This document shows positions 7,773 through 9,586 of a DNA stretch of 9,586 bases, one piece after another (within the stretch, counting starts at the first letter, position 1; each line of letters starts with the position of its first letter). The stretch covers positions 1 through 9,586 of the forward strand of contig URQL01000054.1 in assembly GCA_900550005.1 (NCBI GenBank). The letters run 5' to 3'. Made by a program: the position numbers and the translations under genes. The notes under the pieces were generated by a model. It made no database searches. It was given only the letters and a program-made list of their open reading frames with translations, and was not told the origin of the DNA. This DNA is from an uncultured Erysipelotrichaceae bacterium. Lineage in GTDB: Bacteria; Bacillota_I; Bacilli_A; Erysipelotrichales; Coprobacillaceae.

Positions 7773-7800
7773 ATTATACCACGTTCCTTATAAAAAGGAA
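7773..7800 (-). promoter_or_regulatory. Proximal promoter of the C26 hydrolase-ruvAB unit (extended -10)
   Basis: The minus strand carries TGG-TATAAT: a perfect -10 (7773-7778) with the TGn extension. The -35 position (TTCCTT at 7795-7800, 16-base spacer) matches the consensus poorly, as is usual for extended -10 promoters. Predicted start is near 7766, giving a leader of about 22 bases that contains the strong ribosome site of the hydrolase gene. Confidence 0.6.
7784..7800. promoter_or_regulatory. 17-bp inverted repeat overlapping the promoter spacer and -35 (candidate operator)
   Basis: TTCCTT (7784-7789) and AAGGAA (7795-7800) are perfect inverted 6-mers around a 5-base centre, ATAAA. The dyad covers the -35 position and most of the spacer of the proximal promoter and lies downstream of the distal -10, so a bound dimer could block both. 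I do not recognise it as a known regulator's site. In AT-rich DNA a 6-bp dyad can arise by chance. Confidence 0.35.
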
Positions 7801-7820
7801 TGCATAAACTTCTTTATCTC

Positions 7821-7829
7821 ATTATAGCA
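7821..7829 (-). promoter_or_regulatory. Distal extended -10 promoter element upstream of the C26 hydrolase
   Basis: A second perfect TATAAT (7821-7826) preceded by TGC, again the extended -10 form, lies 48 bases upstream of the first. No good -35 is visible; the expected place reads GACAAA or similar with an A-rich tract. The predicted start near 7814 would give a leader of about 70 bases that includes the dyad at 7784-7800. Confidence 0.4.
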
Positions 7830-7917
7830 TAAATTTCTTCTTTTTTTGTCCCATCTTTGTTTCATTTTAATTTCATGATTTTTTCATTTAACAAAAAAAG
7901 TAAAGCTAATAACCACT

Positions 7918-8232
7918 TTACCAACGAAACTCATAAGTATACTCGCATGCTTCTTCTTCACACATTTCACAAATCAATTGCACAAAACAGGATTCATACA
8001 ATTCAATTTTTTCCAATTCATAGCACCAACAACGCATTCTTACTTTACAAATCGATTTCTTTTTTTGATTTTGAAGCCATGCCATCAAAATTTGTCTTTC
8101 TTCTTTACAAGCAAACGAAAAATCTTGTACATTTAATATTTGTCCAATTATTTTATAATGAATTGTCCCTTTATAAAGCTGATCTTGATAAATATGTTCA
8201 CCATCTTTTTCTTTTTTAAATTGATATGTCAT
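7918..8232 (-). CDS. Small cysteine-rich protein of unknown function
   Basis: I do not recognise this family. The 104-residue product has eight cysteines (42, 62, 68, 70, 82, 88, 91, 96). Two clusters look loosely repeated: C62-x5-C68-x-C70 and C82-x5-C88-x2-C91-x4-C96. The middle is basic (QNQKKKSICKVRMRC) and the tail is acidic with aromatics, ending in Trp. There is no signal peptide or membrane segment, so it is probably cytoplasmic, where the cysteines could bind a metal or stay reduced. The chosen start is ATG 8232, with AGGAAG (8241-8246) 8 bases upstream; a GTG at 8241 is in frame but overlaps this ribosome site. It stands alone, between the helicase terminator and the hydrolase promoters. 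The good ribosome site and non-random composition favour a real gene; the opposite-strand open frame over the same bases has no such support. Confidence 0.65.
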   Translation of the reverse strand: MTYQFKKEKDGEHIYQDQLYKGTIHYKIIGQILNVQDFSFACKEERQILMAWLQNQKKKSICKVRMRCWCYELEKIELYESCFVQLICEMCEEEACEYTYEFRW

Positions 8233-8264
8233 TTTCAACACTTCCTGCCTCTAGGATAACCAAT

Positions 8265-8278
8265 CACTTTTAAAAGTG
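8265..8278. promoter_or_regulatory. 14-bp perfect palindrome upstream of the cysteine-rich gene (candidate operator)
   Basis: CACTTTTAAAAGTG is its own reverse complement. It overlaps a wider inverted repeat, ATCACTTT (8263-8270) with AAAGTGAT (8284-8291). On the minus strand it falls in the spacer between a weak TTGCAC (8276-8281) and a weak TATCCT (8253-8258), 17 bases apart, and just downstream of another possible -10, TATTAT (8290-8295). Placement in front of a lone gene suggests an operator. The lack of a T-run argues against a terminator. No known regulator site is recognised. Confidence 0.4.
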
Positions 8279-8464
8279 CAAGGAAAGTGATAATAAAAAA
8301 TTTTACTTAGAAATCCTAAAAGCGATCGTTTCTTTCACTCTATTTTTAATCATTGAGATGTAAACCTCTAAATTATTAACTAAAGGTAAAACACCTATTA
8401 ATAAAAAATCCCTATTTGATTAAAAAATTAAAAACGGCAGACGAATTAAAACATTTTAATCCAT
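8279..8464. other. Intergenic stretch without a supportable gene
   Basis: This very AT-rich segment lies between the helicase terminator and the palindrome. The minus strand has an open frame of about 38 codons from roughly 8419 to 8303, but no good start except an internal ATG (16 codons left) and no ribosome site. Two small hairpins are possible, at 8355-8368 and 8384-8396, both built on AGGT/TTTAC-like arms. The promoter of the cysteine-rich gene must lie here or just downstream, but no strong one is visible. I see no tRNA-like or repeat structure. Confidence 0.5.
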
Positions 8465-8497
8465 AAAAAAAGATGTATCATTTTTATAATACATCTT
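8465..8497 (-). terminator. Intrinsic terminator of the DEAD-box helicase gene
   Basis: The minus strand has AAGATGTAT (8489-8497) and ATACATCTT (8470-8478), a perfect 9-bp inverted repeat around a 10-base loop, followed by a continuous T-run to 8465. It starts 10 bases after the helicase stop codon. The stem is AT-rich, but the geometry is typical. Confidence 0.8.
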
Positions 8498-8506
8498 CAC
8501 TCTCTT

Positions 8507-9586
8507 TTAATCTAATTTTTGTACTCTAATTTTATGACGATTTAAACGTTGATTATTACAATTTTCAATCACTTGATTTGTGAAATTGGCATTGATTTCA
8601 ACATCAGTAAATTTAGGTGTAATTTTAATATGCCCAATAACATGCTTTTTGATTTTTGCATAATCCATAATAAAGAATAAAAGTTGTTTTGTTTGGACTT
8701 TTTCTTTTTTACCAATATTAAAACGAACGATATCAAAAGAAGTCATTGGTGCAATTTGTTTACGTTCGTCAAATCCAATTTCTCTTTCATACAACATGGC
8801 CATTAAAGAAGCAGATAATTCAAGTAAATGTTCATATTTATATTCTTTTACTGTATTCATAAAACGTAAATGTTTCTTTTGATCATGGTATTCACTGGCT
8901 TTAGTAAGTAATCCCACCATCTTTTTTTCTAAGATTTCTTCATTTGTAGGGATTTCCATTTTACCAATATAACAATGCATTTGCTGCTCTACTTGACGAA
9001 TAAATCCCTTTTGATTAGGGGTAATTAAAGTATAACTTGTCCCTTCTTTAAAAGCACGCCCAGTACGACCAATACGATGAACATAAGCTTCTTTTTCTTG
9101 AGGAAGTTCGTAATTAATAACATGCGTTACATCTTCGATATCGATTCCCCTAGCCACAACATCTGTTGCAACTAATAATGTTGTTTTCCCCTCTTTAAAT
9201 TGTCTTAAAGCTTTAACACGTTGTTCTTGATCTAAATCTCCATGAATGGCTTCGACTAAATAATTACGATTTTTTAATTCAAAAGCAAGTTCATCCACTC
9301 CTCTTTTGGTTTTACAAAAGATGATCCCACTTTCAATATTAGAATAATCGATTAAACGACATAAAACTTCTAAACGATCTTTTGGTTTAATTTCTACATA
9401 ATATTGTTTAATTGTTGAAGCCGTTTTTACATGTTGATCCACTTTTAATAAAATCGCTTCTTCTTTCATATAGTGATGAGCAATGTTTTCAATTTCTTTT
9501 TTCATTGTTGCTGAAAAAAGGAGCGTTTGCCGATCTGGATTTGTTTTTTCTAAGATACTTTCAATATCTTCTAAAAATCCCATGTT
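8507..9586 (-). CDS. DEAD-box RNA helicase with DbpA-type RNA-binding domain, N-terminus cut off
   Basis: The frame is open to the last base, and the first visible residues, NMGFLEDIE, are the segment that normally follows the DEAD motif (DEADEMLNMGF). So 359 residues are seen and the Q motif, Walker A and DEAD box lie outside. Counting from that Asn, visible motifs are SAT (25-27, motif III), GIIFCKTKRG (87-96, motif IV), IHGDLDQEQR (114-123), LLVATDVVARGIDIEDV (137-153, motif V) and YVHRIGRTGRAFKEG (168-182, motif VI). The C-terminal DIVRFNIGKKEK...VEINANF...RHKIRV block (about 285-357) resembles the DbpA/YxiN RNA-binding domain, which in that family targets 23S rRNA during ribosome assembly. 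Related CshA/DeaD proteins also carry similar domains, so I give no symbol. A terminator follows immediately. Apparent starts inside the window, such as the ATG at 9583, are not the true start. Confidence 0.93.
   Translation of the reverse strand, partial: NMGFLEDIESILEKTNPDRQTLLFSATMKKEIENIAHHYMKEEAILLKVDQHVKTASTIKQYYVEIKPKDRLEVLCRLIDYSNIESGIIFCKTKRGVDELAFELKNRNYLVEAIHGDLDQEQRVKALRQFKEGKTTLLVATDVVARGIDIEDVTHVINYELPQEKEAYVHRIGRTGRAFKEGTSYTLITPNQKGFIRQVEQQMHCYIGKMEIPTNEEILEKKMVGLLTKASEYHDQKKHLRFMNTVKEYKYEHLLELSASLMAMLYEREIGFDERKQIAPMTSFDIVRFNIGKKEKVQTKQLLFFIMDYAKIKKHVIGHIKITPKFTDVEINANFTNQVIENCNNQRLNRHKIRVQKLD

Noticed and set aside
7745..7774. Ten-residue N-terminal extension of the C26 hydrolase from ATG 7774
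   Set aside because: That ATG is part of the perfect -10 box TATAAT, and the strong ribosome site points to ATG 7744.
7893..7918. Possible terminator after the cysteine-rich gene (AAGT/ACTT arms followed by seven T on the minus strand)
   Set aside because: Only four Watson-Crick pairs plus two G-T wobbles, overlapping the stop codon. Too weak to call as a terminator.
7857..8219. Plus-strand open frame of 120 codons opposite the cysteine-rich gene
   Set aside because: No ribosome site, low-complexity hydrophobic and aromatic composition, and it mirrors the better supported minus-strand gene. Taken as a shadow.
8303..8419. Minus-strand open stretch of about 38 codons as a possible gene remnant
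   Set aside because: No usable start or ribosome site and no recognisable family. Such lengths are expected by chance in AT-rich DNA.
1..9586. Absence of TGA among visible stop codons (four TAG, four TAA), hinting at TGA recoding
   Set aside because: Only eight stops are visible, so the absence could be chance. All reading frames are intact with TGA treated as stop, and the tryptophans checked are TGG. No evidence for recoding.
1..9586. Searched by eye for CRISPR arrays, insertion-sequence ends, long repeats, tRNA cloverleaves and riboswitch-like leaders
   Set aside because: None found. Repeated words are short and A/T-driven, and leaders are too short for known riboswitches.

Overview
The window is AT-rich (about one third GC by eye), and every gene I can support lies on the minus strand. 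The gene content is core Firmicutes housekeeping: an iron-sulfur L-serine dehydratase, ComEA/ComEC, RuvAB, HolA, HemW and a DbpA-type DEAD-box helicase. Short spacers, many overlapping ORFs, A/T-rich codons and the fused ~400-residue serine dehydratase suggest an anaerobic low-GC Firmicute. An Erysipelotrichia/Coprobacillaceae-like gut bacterium is my guess; it is not proven from sequence. All tryptophans I checked are TGG, so nothing points to mollicute-style recoding.

Layout in the direction of transcription (high to low coordinates): (1) The C-terminal part of a DEAD-box RNA helicase (8507-9586, cut by the window edge), closed by a clear intrinsic terminator (8465-8497). (2) A ~180-base stretch without a supportable gene, a 14-bp perfect palindrome, and a small cysteine-rich protein of unknown function (7918-8232). 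(3) A promoter region with two TATAAT boxes of extended -10 type and a 17-bp dyad. It drives a class-I glutamine-amidotransferase-like (peptidase C26) hydrolase followed 18 bases later by ruvA and ruvB, and the unit ends in a strong terminator hairpin (5431-5453). (4) comEA and comEC, which overlap. comEA begins 5 bases after the T-tract of the ruvB terminator and has no Shine-Dalgarno sequence. (5) A good sigma-A-type promoter (2962-2990) just after comEC, driving an overlapping chain holA-sdaA-hemW. hemW runs off the left edge.

Functionally, the centre of the window groups DNA uptake (ComEA receptor, ComEC channel), Holliday-junction processing (RuvAB) and the clamp-loader delta subunit (HolA), next to amino-acid catabolism (SdaA, C26 amidase), a radical-SAM heme chaperone (HemW) and RNA remodelling (DEAD helicase). 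The order comEA-comEC-holA is common in Firmicutes. The less usual points are the terminator-like hairpin in front of comEA, the nearly leaderless holA promoter, the amidase in front of ruvAB, the serine dehydratase without the usual C-terminal cysteine, and the unidentified eight-cysteine protein. I see no mobile element, CRISPR array, tRNA or rRNA, and no convincing new multi-gene system.
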